NCBI GenBank assembly: GCA_031308135.1
Contig: JAHLJT010002630.1
Span: 94,780,141 to 94,844,140, forward strand
Source of the DNA: Acheta domesticus
Taxonomy: Eukaryota > Arthropoda > Insecta > Orthoptera > Gryllidae
Length of the DNA stretch: 64,000 bases
Direction of reading: 5' to 3'
Shown here: in pieces, positions 35,434 to 46,500 of the stretch
Layout: every line of letters begins with the position of its first letter
How positions within the stretch are numbered: position 1 is the first letter of the stretch
Translations under genes and position numbers: made by a program
The notes under the pieces: model-generated
Seen by the model: only the letters and a program-made list of their open reading frames with translations
The model's database searches: none
What the model was told of the DNA's origin: nothing

Positions 35434-36189
35434 CTCGACAACCTCGCATGGCGGGAAATTGGACCTACTCCGGCTAGGTCAGCGCCTACCTGAACGGGGA
35501 TACCTAAAGGAGAAACAATCCGCAAGGTGACGTCGCGGTATTTCACGTTGCAGCGCGATACAAATGCTAACAACTGCCGTTTTTACGATGCACCATACTT
35601 TAGGGACGTATGAGTAGCTAGCGTGGCCGAAATAAATACTCACCCCCCCTTTGTATGTAATGAGATCAATACGTGATAGTGGCTTTGAATAAGTAGAGTC
35701 AAAATACAAAATGTAATGTTTTTTTGGGGGGGGGGATCCCCTTGGATTAGCTACTTAGGATGTCTTTCTTATTACTTCCGGCTGAACGGACTTTCCTTCA
35801 TGCACAACACTTAGTAGCAGTGCAAAAAATGAATATTTTTTCAAACCTTGTGCATACTATTTGTTTAATTGTTTTCCTTAATCAGTTATTTACGTTATAA
35901 TTATTTTAATGCCGTAATTATAGGGGAAAATTGAAGGGGGTCCATGAAACAACCCATTCATTTAAAACGGATCGATGCATCAAAAGGGTGCCACCCCCTG
36001 GTATGAATGTATGAACTTCCCTTTCCAAGATAGGAAAGTGACTGCAACCGGATTCTCAGAATTGTATTCAAACGTGGTTCTAATGCTAATAGTAAAATGT
36101 AATTTAGAGGCAGATTTTGGCAGTGTGGCAACTAATACTACTCTTCAAATTTTGTTGTGCGTTATAATAAGTGCACGGATGAAGTATGT
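35434..36189. other. Unassigned intergenic DNA
   Basis: A poly-T/poly-G tract lies at 35719-35735. No gene or repeat is otherwise recognised. Confidence 0.5.
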
Positions 36190-36475
36190 CTGTACTTGGT
36201 GCGACAGCCCACGTACTGCAGCCTACTACCAACAGCATCCCGCCCTCGCGGCCATGGGTTAAGGAGTACGTGTGGTTAACACGAAGACCGCCGTATTCTG
36301 GTCTTCCCAACCTGAGAAGTGAGTTTTCTCATCGTTACACAGCAACATATACTGGGACATTGCAAGGAAAACGCACACTATAATCTGCCCGACAAGGAAT
36401 CGAACCCGGGGTCGTGTCATGGAAAGCGGGCACGCTGACCAATTAACTAAATCACAAGGGCCACTGGATGAAGTA
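36190..36475 (-). mobile_element. SINE family 3, with tRNA-like head
   Basis: On the minus strand the head has TTTAGTTAATTGGTCAGCG (box-A-like) and CCGGGTTCGATTCCTTG (box B). The body follows with AACGATGAGAAAACTCAC, TTGGGAAGACCAGAATAC and TACTCCTTAACCCATGG, as in the copy at 8262. This is the most complete copy in the window and gives the orientation of the family. Confidence 0.8.
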
Positions 36476-36569
36476 CTCTGAGTAAAAAATATGAGCTAAT
36501 TTAGTAGTGTGTAGGTCCTGTTTAGGCCCTCAGTGGCTCGTTCGTTAGCATGCTTGCTTTCTAACTTTC

Positions 36570-37165
36570 TTGCTTTCTTGAAAAAATCTCTATCTTCAAT
36601 TTTGTAGTTGGAGAAAGACACCGAAAAAATTTAAACTTTCACAATTTTCGAAAATTCAGAGTTATCCGTGAAAATCGGAGCTATGCCATGTTAATAATTG
36701 TATTTTACTCTATTCATACAAGAAATTTAAAGAAAAAATTTGAAGCCGTTTTTGAGAAATTTTTTTAAATCCCCGGGGGGCTTCATATAAAGTACCCCCA
36801 AATTTTGAAGAATCTTTTTCAAAATCTCAAAGCTTCGACTAGAAGCAGATCGACTGGGGAATATCCATTTTGGAAGAAATCGTACGCATGGTTTAGGCGC
36901 TCAGTTCACAGGCGGACAGACGAACAGACGGACGGACAGACGGACGTTTTCCTTTCAATTGGTTTTTCGGTATCAAGGACCTAAAAAACAGGGTTTATGG
37001 CTACACCACGTGTTAGGGGATTTTTTTTCTCTTAATTTAGCAACTGGTTTTATCCACTTTTTCGTATTCACGGCTCGGCAATTAATTTTTTCCGCCGAAA
37101 ATTGGCCATTTTTTTCGCGCAGCATTACATAACTTTCCCTATACTACGTATACGGGAAAGTAAAA
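36570..37165 (+). mobile_element. Dispersed repeat family A, long copy
   Basis: Contains ACAATTTTCGAAAATTCAGA, a GGACAGACGGACGG run near 36915-36945, TTCGGTATCAAGGACC, and at the end CGCGCAGCATTACATAACTT followed by a hairpin (about 37130-37157, ACTTTCCC...GGGAAAGT). The copy at 55520-56310 has the same order (GAAAAATTCAGAG, TTCGGTATCAAGGTCC, CTGCAGCATTACAATACTT). It is a non-coding, probably non-autonomous DNA transposon; its ends are not defined. Confidence 0.7.
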
Positions 37166-37179
37166 ATGTGAGCTTTCCT

Positions 37180-37400
37180 TACAAAGGTCCCTGCTTCTAT
37201 TTCTGCGTGGCAATGAGGAAGCCCTCCCTAAAGTCATGAAGACCAGTGTATAGAGCGAAGGGATGTCTTCCTGCTAACCACACGAACTCCCTCCTCATCC
37301 CCTGATCGAGAGGTTGAGTCACCGCTGGTCGGGCAAGGCCCGCAGAGGGCTCTAGAGCCATTGGCCAGGACTTACAACATATATAAGCGCATACTTTTGA
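37180..37400 (+). mobile_element. SINE family 3, partial copy
   Basis: GTGGCAATGAGGAAGCCC, AGACCAGTGTATAGAG and CTAACCACACGAACTCC follow the same order as the reverse complement of 36345-36260. Confidence 0.65.
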
Positions 37401-37479
37401 CGTTTGCACTGCACAAATGCGAACACATTAGATAAATCATGACTGCCCGGTCCCTAGTCGTGAGTCACCCGCGTAGGTG

Positions 37480-37925
37480 CTGTGCAGGGGAGGTCGAGGT
37501 CAGGGGTGCTGAAGGCCAAGGGGACGGGGCGGGGCGAGGTGGGGGTCTGTGGGGCACGTGGCGGAACGGGGGCGGGCGCAGGGCACGACGGGGCGGAGCG
37601 GGACCGGAGTGGGGCGGGGCGGGGCGGGGCGGGCCCGGACAGTGGCGGCAGCGAGGCGTGGGCGGTGCGGGGGACGAGAGAGGAGCGAGCGGGGGGGGGC
37701 GTGGTGGATTGCGAAGCGCGGGCAGGGCGGACGGGGCACGGGGTGCGGCGCGCGGCGAGAGCGGAGCAGCGGAGCAGCGAAGCAGTTGAGCGGACGCGGG
37801 TGGGGGGAGGGAACGGGCAGAAGAAGTGGCGTGGCGCGGGGCGGGGCGGGGAGCGAAGGGGTGCGGACGCGGGAGGGGGCGGGGCGGGGCGGGGGGCGGG
37901 GGGGCGGGCGGGCGTGGGCGTGGAC
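37480..37925. repeat. G-rich pentamer-derived array
   Basis: The plus strand is a run of GGGGC, GGAGC, GGCGG and similar words (for example GGGGCGGGGCGGGGCGGGC at 37615-37633). Several long frames are open on both strands as a result. It is one of four such blocks in the window. A decayed expansion of a G-rich 5-mer is likely. Confidence 0.7.
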
Positions 37926-38380
37926 CGAATGTGCTGACGCATGGGCTGCGCAGGGCTTCCTTGTTGCGGGAAGCTCCAGGCTCTCCCGGTTGCCTTTGCC
38001 TTCGCTTGGCGCAGAGGGCGAGCGACATCCAGCATTGCAGCTGCTAACACACACTTTTTATAAGCCAGTTTTGTCCACGTTTTAAAAGTAAGCGCAATTT
38101 CTTAGTTTATTTCAGTTAAACATTCAATGAACGATTTAGATACAAGAATTTCTATCTATAAATAAAATTAAAAAAGTGACTGCTATTCGGTCAATGCATA
38201 GAATATTGTGAGCAGAAAGTATTAATTAAATTTGCATTTGACTTGTTTAGTTCGTGGGCTTGTAATGTATCCAATTCACTACGGGCCGTTTTTTTATATT
38301 TAATTTACTTTAAATATGAACCTATAGCAGAGCCATAAATCTAAATATGTTGCTAAAAATGCCGTCAAAAGGTGTCTAAA

Positions 38381-38813
38381 AGGTGATCTTATCAAGAATA
38401 AGAACTGGTCATTGTAATTTTAGTCACAAGCACCTTCTAACCAGAGATCCACCTCCCAACTGTGTGCCCTGCAATACCTCTCTCAACTTTCATCATTTGC
38501 TATACTACTGTAATCTATTTCAGGACAACAGACGCGAGCAGAATATTGATGTGCATGAGGAAGAACTAATCCTAACATCTGTGAGGATTATCAAAAAAAA
38601 AGTACTACATTTCTGTAAATCATGTAATTTTCTAAATGACATATAATCCTACTAAATGTACTTCAAAACTGTTAAATTATTCTGTATAATTTTTCTGTAC
38701 TTTTTGTTTTATCATTGTTTTTATAACTGAAGAAAATGTTATGTAATGTATAAATTTGTAGTCGCCAATAACCATAGCTGTTGACGCGAATTAAAATAAA
38801 CAAATTAAAAAAA
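38381..38813 (+). mobile_element. 5'-truncated LINE of the I/Jockey kind with intact target duplication
   Basis: The 9-mer GTGTCTAAA flanks both sides (38372-38380 and 38814-38822), the 3' end is A-rich, and the 5' end is truncated: a standard target-primed insertion. The reading frame (to TAA near 38644) holds the extreme C-terminus of an ORF2, with SRIRTGHCNFSHKHLL, a CVPCN pair and FHHLLYYC, the cysteine/histidine tail found after reverse transcriptase or RNase H in I- and Jockey-type elements. It is uninterrupted, so the insertion is fairly young. The tail GTCGCCAATAACCATAGC then TGTTGACGCG is shared by SINE families 1 and 2. Confidence 0.8.
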
Positions 38814-38822
38814 GTGTCTAAA

Positions 38823-39469
38823 GTATAGATATTTGAATGGTCTAATACACACTTCCACTTAGTGATGGCGAGCGGTTAAATTGAATTACAGATAAACACG
38901 TCAATCTTCGTTCCAAGATCCTCACTGCTCCCAGCACAACCCCTTTATTAAGGCATGACTCGCTTGTCCAGAACCCAAAACGAGGGTCCCGTCGCCCGTT
39001 AGCAGCGCGACACTCAAGGGCCCACTCGGACGGTCCTCTCATGGGGACGTCCAGAGGCGGTTAGTGGCCAAGGACTCTGGCGTTATGACCCACGCCCATT
39101 CATACACACATTTGACCGTATTTCATTGCATTATTAAGCAATGAGTAAGGGCTTGATATTTACGTTCATCGTTTCCTTCTAATTTCTCCATCGTTTGATG
39201 ATATCTCTTTCACTTGTCTACCATTCCTTTGTCATTTCCAATACTACTCCTTTTTCATGCATTTTTTTTTTCGGTCTTCTTACCTCTTCTGTCTTGAAAT
39301 CTTCCTATTCATAACACTTTTCATTGCTACTTCTTCTATCTTATCCTACTACTTTCCAAACCTGTTCAATATAATAACTAATATACATTTGGAGTTAATT
39401 TTTAACATTTCTATTAGTTTGAGTTAAACGGGAATGATTTAGAACGTAATCGTAAAAAGCCATGATCTT
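38823..39469. other. Unassigned intergenic DNA
   Basis: No gene or repeat is recognised. The part from 39180 is pyrimidine-rich. Confidence 0.45.
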
Positions 39470-39740
39470 TTCGTGGCTTTCGCCTCTCCCCTTCCCTTTC
39501 CATCTTAAGAAGATCTCTTCCTGTAGTTTACGGTGTGAGAAACAGTTCTTTGAGGCCTTCAGTTTCCAAAGTTTAGTTTTTAATGTCCTAGAACGCTTCG
39601 TTTCAGGAGTTATTTAACGATATAAATTCAAAAATCCTAGAGAGTGTAGCGGGTTGCATTTGACATGAATATTTAGTTATTTTTCTACAGCGCCATTTTC
39701 CCAATATTTTAATAATTATTCTGCTATTCGGGGCGGAGAT
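39470..39740 (+). mobile_element. LINE 3'-end-like repeat, family C, copy 2
   Basis: Shares GTTTACGGTGTGAGAAAC, TTCTTTGAGGCCTTC, GTTTTTAATGTCCTAGAACG, GGAGTTATTTAACGATATA and GCGGGTTGCATTT with 6955-7100 in the same order. Confidence 0.7.
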
Positions 39741-39910
39741 AAATCCAACAAAACAGAGATATTTAAAATTGGTCTAGCTTTTCTTGAGTTATAAATGATG
39801 TAACTAATCCGGCTTCGTGTGTGTGTACAGATTAATCAATTCTGGCTACATGGCTATACACTTCAAGGGCCGGCACACACATACTCGATTTCGTTGCAAG
39901 TTCAAGTTCA

Positions 39911-39990
39911 GCGAAACAAGTAATAAGGTGATAAATAATCGCAAAGACCCCAACCTCTATGATCGAAACATCGGTTCCTACCGCCAAGGG
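39911..39990 (+). repeat. Short direct repeat paired with 40882-40955
   Basis: AGCGAAACAAGTAATAAGGT then ATAAATAATCGCAAA recurs at 40882 as AGCGAAATAAGTAACAAGGT then TTAAATAATCACAAA. It is probably two copies of an undefined element. Confidence 0.65.
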
Positions 39991-40212
39991 TGGCTACGGG
40001 CATCACCTGATGTCACTGCGGTGCTTCTGACCGAGATGGCCTAGGGTTCGAGTCCCGACTGTGGCACTAGCTTTACGGCTAGCTCGAATGGGCACTAGCT
40101 GGATAGCTAGTTCGAATTCAGCCGCTGTCAGGAGAAGACTAGCGGCCGGCTGCTCTGATCGGTAGTTTTCCGTGGTTTCTCCGATGAACACCAGGCGAAT
40201 GCTGGAGCATTT
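39990..40212 (+). mobile_element. SINE family 2, 5' part
   Basis: The head contains GGGTTCGAGTCCCGAC (box B). CACTAGCTTTACGGCTAG is followed by a tandem 27-28 bp partial duplication, then GCTGCTCTGATCGGTAG and CACCAGGCGAATGCTGGAG. The 3' tail is lost. Confidence 0.8.
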
Positions 40213-41624
40213 TTTGTATTTCGCAGAACCACGCGTTCTTCTTAAAGATATCGCTTAACGGATCGAGAAGCCCAAAGTGTGGTAGTGGCCACTGCACAAT
40301 TCCAAATACACATCATCAAAATGTAGCACGAAGATGGATTTCGTTGCAGAAAGCCCAAAATTCTAATTGTTACGTGCTCCAACAAAATGTCCTGTTCCAT
40401 ACGGACACACAAGAATCTCTTCAGAAGAAATATTTGCATCTGTGCATTAGTATTCTCTAAAAAACAAATCCCATTCCGTAATTTTGAATCATTTCTTCAT
40501 TTTTTCTCTATCCTCTACATTGAATTCTGCAGTTTTAATATTGAAATTTTGGTAATTTATTCCAACTCCATGACCTTCAAATATAATTACGTCAACTTCT
40601 GGCCTGTCAGTCAAACCGTTTGCTACCCACGCCGGTTCGCGTCTAACGAAAAGTGAATATAAATCAATAATTTCCATCGCGTGTTATTTAGTACCGCTTC
40701 AGGAAAGACCTATGTTTGCTAGAAATACTTAAATTGGAATGTAATATCTTGAGAAGAAACTTTGGAAACCAGCGGATCAAAACGTCGCTTAAACAACAAA
40801 CTCAAAAAAAGTCCAAAACCTTTGCAACTCAAAGGTCCTTCTTGAGAAGTCGACGTCCCAATTAAGAATACATGCAATAAAGTTAAGCGAAATAAGTAAC
40901 AAGGTGTTAAATAATCACAAACGCTCTCGATACGATCCTTCGAATCTCGGAGCGCTGTGAAATGGCAAAGGGTGCTGTATTGAGAACCAAAACAATGAAC
41001 AGCCTCACAGCGAGCAGGAAAAGGTCAATCTGTCATTGTCAGGCTTGGAGATGTTCACCAACTCAAACGCCCATCTTCGGTTTGAACCGAAGCATTAGAA
41101 GGATAGAGTGGGCGAAGCACCAGTTTTTTTAATAAACTAAAACATAATATTCTTTAAATCTTAATCTTACATACTTTAAATCAAATACCTAATTCCTCTA
41201 GTTTAACTAGAACTGTTATTCACTGGTAGAGCTAAATCACGCCGAGCATAACACTCGGTAGAGAAGGCAGTGAATAAATGACAGTTAAAAAGGGAGCATC
41301 AGATATGTTGCGGACAGATGTGTTTTAGCGAGTCTATCTAAATCATATTTAGTAACTTGTTTATTTCACAATTAATCAATATGTGGGTTTTCCACATCGT
41401 GCGAAAACTTGGAATGAAAAGATATATCTTTGGGCAAATGTAACATAATCCACCTTACTTTTCAGGAGAAATAAATAAAGTGAATATTCACCATAGTGAA
41501 GTACATTGTATTTCTCCTTCCATATCTTCTGTCTGGTTTAAAATAATATATCAAGAAATTTCCTACATTTTCACATGTATTTTATCATCTATAGAAAAGA
41601 AAAAAAAACGCAAACTGTAACAAG
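40213..41624. other. Unassigned intergenic DNA
   Basis: Apart from the short repeat at 40882-40955, nothing is recognised. Confidence 0.45.
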
Positions 41625-41840
41625 CTCGTCGCAATTGATGAACACTCACAAATAAATATGTCGTATGAAAAGTTGAAACATTTTAGAGATAAGTCTCTAT
41701 TTTTACGAAATATGCAAAATATGCCCCTAAAATTACATAAATATGCACCAACAGGAAAAATTGGGCAAAATCTGCACAAATATGCACTAACATTAGCATT
41801 CAATTCTAAAAAAATTGCAAAATTATAGAAATCCGCTCCG
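41625..41840 (-). repeat. Dispersed repeat, family D, copy 2
   Basis: TTTTAGAGATAAGTCTCTAT, AAATATGCACCAACAGGAAA and AAATATGCACTAACATTAG match the reverse complement of 25035-25250. Confidence 0.7.
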
Positions 41841-41927
41841 TAGTGATGAGTTTGGAAGAAGACTGTTTTCCATATGATGCAAGTCACGCCCACGGGGATT
41901 TTTACTCTTACATAAATCAGGGTTGTC

Positions 41928-42287
41928 ACTTTCTGGAAAACAAGGAAAACCGGAAAAAATAAGGGAATTTCATTACTCAAGAAAAATCAGGGAAATCTCA
42001 GGGAATTCGTGGAAACTGCGTTAGAATCAGGGAAAATTTTGAAATTGTTATAAAATTATATATTGTTCCAAATATAGTAAAGCATTTTCATTTGTTTAAG
42101 TTCTATTTGTTGAGATTGTGTTAATTTGTACTTTATCACGGCAAACAAATTAGCACAGGCTTGCTTTAATATTTTCTTTAAATAATCTAAAATACTCTAC
42201 AAATCTTATCAGCGAAAAATTTGAAGAATGCTCTGCAACACCGGAAAAGTTTGCGAAATTTGATTCAAGAAATGGGTGGCCACTCTG
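41928..42287. mobile_element. hAT-type MITE with TCAGGGAAA motifs
   Basis: Left end CAGGGTTGTCACTTTCTGG; the right end reversed is CAGAGTGGCCACCCATTTC. The interior repeats TCAGGGAAAAT-like words. Flanking 8-mers do not match, so the target duplication is not confirmed. No transposase. Confidence 0.6.
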
Positions 42288-42780
42288 AAATTCTAAACCC
42301 TGCTTCATTGATCCATCATCATTGAGATTCCCGAGTCTTATTGCTTCTTAATATCACCGATTTCCTGGTCGAGTGCTATCTCTTATCAACCAAGATCTTC
42401 CGAATGTTCGCCAATACTGCAATTGGTAATCGATTCCAACGTTACATCCGCTGTGACGTTTTCGATTTTTTTTAATGACTGCAATTTTTTTTCTTTAATG
42501 CTTTGTTCGAATAAAGGAAAGTGCATTTGTAAATGTTATAAGTCTGATTTTCATTAAAACCTTTGAAATTTTGGAAATTGCAAAATTTAAAACATTTCAA
42601 ACTTGTTCTACACCTCCAATAATGAAGCCAGAGATGTTTATCTCAATGCAATTCATGTCTCAAATTGAAATCTTTGAAGTTAGGAATATTTTTGAAATAT
42701 GAGTAGTTGAAATAATAAAACTGATAGGTGGAAAAATCCATGTATGCTGCGCAGTCCCACTATTTATAGAATATGTTGTA
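42288..42780. other. Unassigned AT-rich intergenic DNA
   Basis: No recognisable feature. Confidence 0.5.
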
Positions 42781-42962
42781 CAGTAAACCCTCTTTAGCAC
42801 GAAATTGCTTAACACGAATTTCGCCGTAACACGAACAAATCTTCGGTCCCGGTAAGGAATTACGGTAATATGGACATTTATAATATTCGAATAACAATTT
42901 TTTTAACGCGAACTTCTATACTGTCGATCCCTTGGAATTCGTGTTAATGAGAGTTTTTTCTG
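42781..42962. mobile_element. Short pogo/Tc1-like MITE
   Basis: The left end CAGTAAACCCTCTTTAGCAC and the reversed right end CAGAAAAAACTCTCATTAAC, with ACGAATT inside both, are typical of pogo/Tigger-derived MITEs. TA lies left (42779-42780) and TC right. It is 182 bp and non-coding. Confidence 0.7.
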
Positions 42963-43485
42963 TCCAAGATTATTAACCAAAGGTGACGAAATTGTGATTT
43001 CCGAGTGGAAGCTGAATTCCGACTTGATAAACACGACCTTCGACTCGTTCGCCCCGCTTGTCCAGCATCGCCGCTGTGTTTTTCCTCTGCGTTGCTTCCT
43101 GGAGACCCAAGGAAACGCATCCTTGTGATCAACGCAGCCTTCAACGGCGCAGTCTCGCGGCAGTTTCTGTTTCTGGAAGGCTGCCGATACGCTCAGAACG
43201 GTGGATCTGTGACGACGAGGGCTCGAGATACGCCAGTAATTAGGGGGGGGGGGCGGCTTCGAAGACGACGTGTCTGCCCGTTAGGCCATTCGCGTAGAAG
43301 AGGAGAAGGTGGCGCCGCGACCTTTCGTGCTGTGCTACTGATGCGCGTCGCACCCTTTAGTCTGTGAAACGCGGCGTCGCGCTAATTTCGTACAAGGGTC
43401 GGCAAAAAGAAAACAATTTTTTTTTCTGGGTCGTCACTGATCTAAAAGAGATACAAGACAATTACTCTTCTGACGGATAAAACAA
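42963..43485. other. Unassigned DNA with a poly-G tract
   Basis: A G run lies at 43243-43254. Overlapping frames up to 120 codons are open in a GC-richer patch (43005-43370), without family features. Confidence 0.45.
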
Positions 43486-43526
43486 TAATAATACTCGTGA
43501 TAATGATAATGATAATAATAATGGTA

Positions 43527-43585
<59 letters not shown>
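43486..43585. repeat. (TAA)n microsatellite
   Basis: Interrupted then uninterrupted TAA units run up to the 5' border of the R4/Dong-like retrotransposon, which ends in the same repeat. Confidence 0.95.
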
Positions 43586-43586
<1 letters not shown>

Positions 43587-46500
43587 TCCACCTAGGGAGT
43601 ACACGACCTTGGAGTTGGTGGTGGAGCTTGAGTACCCCCATGAGCCTTAAAGCTATGTCAGTGGTAGCCTAGCTACCGGTAGGGCCTCCTTGCTGAATAG
43701 GTTGAAGGTGAGGGGTCAGACGAAGAAGTACTCCATTTTGAGGAGAGTGGGAAGTAAGTAGAGAGGGAAGGGTCATGAACCTTTGGACTTCCTGTTGTCG
43801 GCCCATAGAGGGTACAGGAGAGAAACTGGGTTGGCACACCAGGCCACTGATTAGAGTGGAGGCCCGAACCTTGCATTAGCCAGCGAAGGAGGCTGCCTTC
43901 AGCAGTCAGTGAAAATCCCGTAGGGTTTAGTAATGCCGACTGGCGATCGGAGGGACCCCTTGCTGGGCCCTGCGGGGGGATGCCCCTGAGGCCACTGTGG
44001 GTCGCAGTAACGGATGGCAGGAAACAACCCGAGGGTTAAGTGTGATCTGTGAACTCGAACTTGCGTCCTGCGAATCCTCAATTCAAACCAATGAGCAAAA
44101 TGGATAGAACAAGCAATGTAATGAATCTTAACGTGCCTTGTTCTACCAATGTCCCATACCTGCTCAGAAACCGAGCTAATGTCACCTTGTCGACATCTGG
44201 CCATCCCACGGGTGTTAGTCCCAGGGACCCAGAGCCGGCAGTAGCTCGAAGCCATCGTCAGAGATGGACCCGGGATGAATTAAAGGAGGTGATGTGGTGC
44301 TTTACTATGCAAAAGCCAAAAATGGGGGCTCAGAAATAGAAGTTTTCAAGGTATGGAGAGAGCGGAACCCAGATATGAGACCTACCCTAGACTCAAAGAA
44401 GCTTGCCAGTCAACGACGATACATACTCAGCAGTGGAAAATTCACAGCAGAACAACTTGCTGACATTGAGAGAAATGCAGAGTATGTACTTCGCTCGAAC
44501 AATCCACATGACGAACATGTAGAACTGGAAAATGATGATCCCGTCGAAGGTTCATCGCTTTCCAGTGAAACACACGTCAGTGGTGACAACTCATCTGGCA
44601 ATGAATTACACGATAAGGACATGAATGCGAAATCTCCTTCGGCGCGAGATAGAAAGAGTTAGTCAACTTCCGTTTGAATCTCGCGAACCGTTGAGGAGAA
44701 TATACGAAAATGCCAAAGCTAAAAGAGTGATAGAAACAGTGAATTCTGTCTTAAATGAGGTGGTGGAGACCCCAGGCAGAGATCTAGATATTACTGAAAT
44801 CAATCACATCATATATGCAACTGGATATCTAGTATCTCAGATAATTTTGGGGCCAGCCAAGAACACCGACGGCCGACAGCAAAACAGAGTAAAACAGCTC
44901 TGTACCCCCATGGATGAACAGAATTATGAAACGGATAGCCGACACCCGGCGTGAAATATCACTCTTAGCTGAGGCATCTTCTAAATCAACGCACACCTCT
45001 AAAGTTCAACGAAAAATATTCAATGTTGAACAAAATACCAAATTGAAATGACACCAGCAGGCTAATGGTAGTTGAGAAGCTAAAAGAGAAAATTCAAGCA
45101 TGGGCTCAACGAATAAGAAGGTACAAACGTAGAATAGATTTCCGTGTACAGAACCGGTTGTTTGAAACAGATGCGAAGAGATTCTATCGCAATCTGACTC
45201 AAAAACCGAATGGCAAAGCTGTTACTCCTTCAAAAGATGACGTCGAAGCATTTGGGCCGGAATCTGGGAAGAGAGCAGATCCTACAACAAAGACGCATCT
45301 TGGCTTCAATCTGAAGTTGATGCTGCCGATGAACTTGTAGAAAACAGTGGAAGATGTTCACCAATTCTCGGAAGACGACCTCTTCCAAGCAATTAAGAAC
45401 ATGGGAAACTGGAAGTCCCCCGGGATTGATAAGATCCAGATTTATTGGATTAAGAAATTAACAGCAATACATTCTCATCTAGCAAAGGCTGTTAATAAAA
45501 TTTTTGAAAACCCAAAGGAAATCCCGGAATGGCTCACACGCGGCATCACGTATTTGCTACCCAAAGCGGGAGACAGCTCTTTGGCGAAGAACTACAGGCC
45601 AATTACTTGTCTGCCAGTACTGTACAAAGTTATACTTCAGCCATAGCTGACAAAATGTATAGACATCTAGATAAGAATCATCTAATGCCAGCTGAACAAA
45701 AAGGATGTCGTAAAGGCTCTTATGGCTGTAAGGAAATCTTGCTCCTGAATAAAGTCATCTTGAATGATGTAAAGAAACGCAAACGTAATTTGAGCATGGC
45801 TTGGATTGACTACCAAAAGGCCTTTGATAGTGTACCACACGATTGGATTTTGAAGACCCTGGAGATCTATCGATTTCATCCTAGACTTACTGAATTTTGC
45901 AAGGCTAGTATGAAGTCGTGGAGTACCAGGTTACTAATACCCAGCGGAAAAGGAAGCAGTAGAAACCAGAAGTATTCAGATTAACAGGGGTATTTTTCAA
46001 GGAGATTCACTATCCCCTCTGCTGTTTTGCATTAGTTTGATCCCACTATCGAGACAGTTGTCGCAAGCTGACTTTGGTTATAAGCTCCATGGTGATGAAA
46101 GGCCAGTATCACATTTGTTTTACATGGATGATCTGAAAGTGTTTGCTAAGAATGAAGCGATTCTCTCCCAAATGCTGTCTGTCGTGAATGACTTTAGCAA
46201 TGACATCTGCATGAAGTTTGGTCTTGACAAGTGTGCAAAAATCAATTTAAAAAGAGGGAAACTCACAACGTCTGAGAACATTGAAATTGATACGCACACT
46301 GTGATTCAAGATCTTGAACCAGGTAAAACTTACAAATATCTGGGCATTGAAGAATGTGAAACCATCTCGAACGACAGAATGAAAGAGAGAATTCGTAGGG
46401 AGTATTATAGGAGAGTGAGACTGGTCCTGCAGTCCGCACTGAATTCCAAGAATAAAATATCTGCAATAGGTAGTTTGGCGGTACCTGTAGCCGAATACAG

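Noticed and set aside
37454..38085. Several overlapping ~180-198 codon frames
   Set aside because: All frames on both strands are open in the G-rich block; composition artefact.
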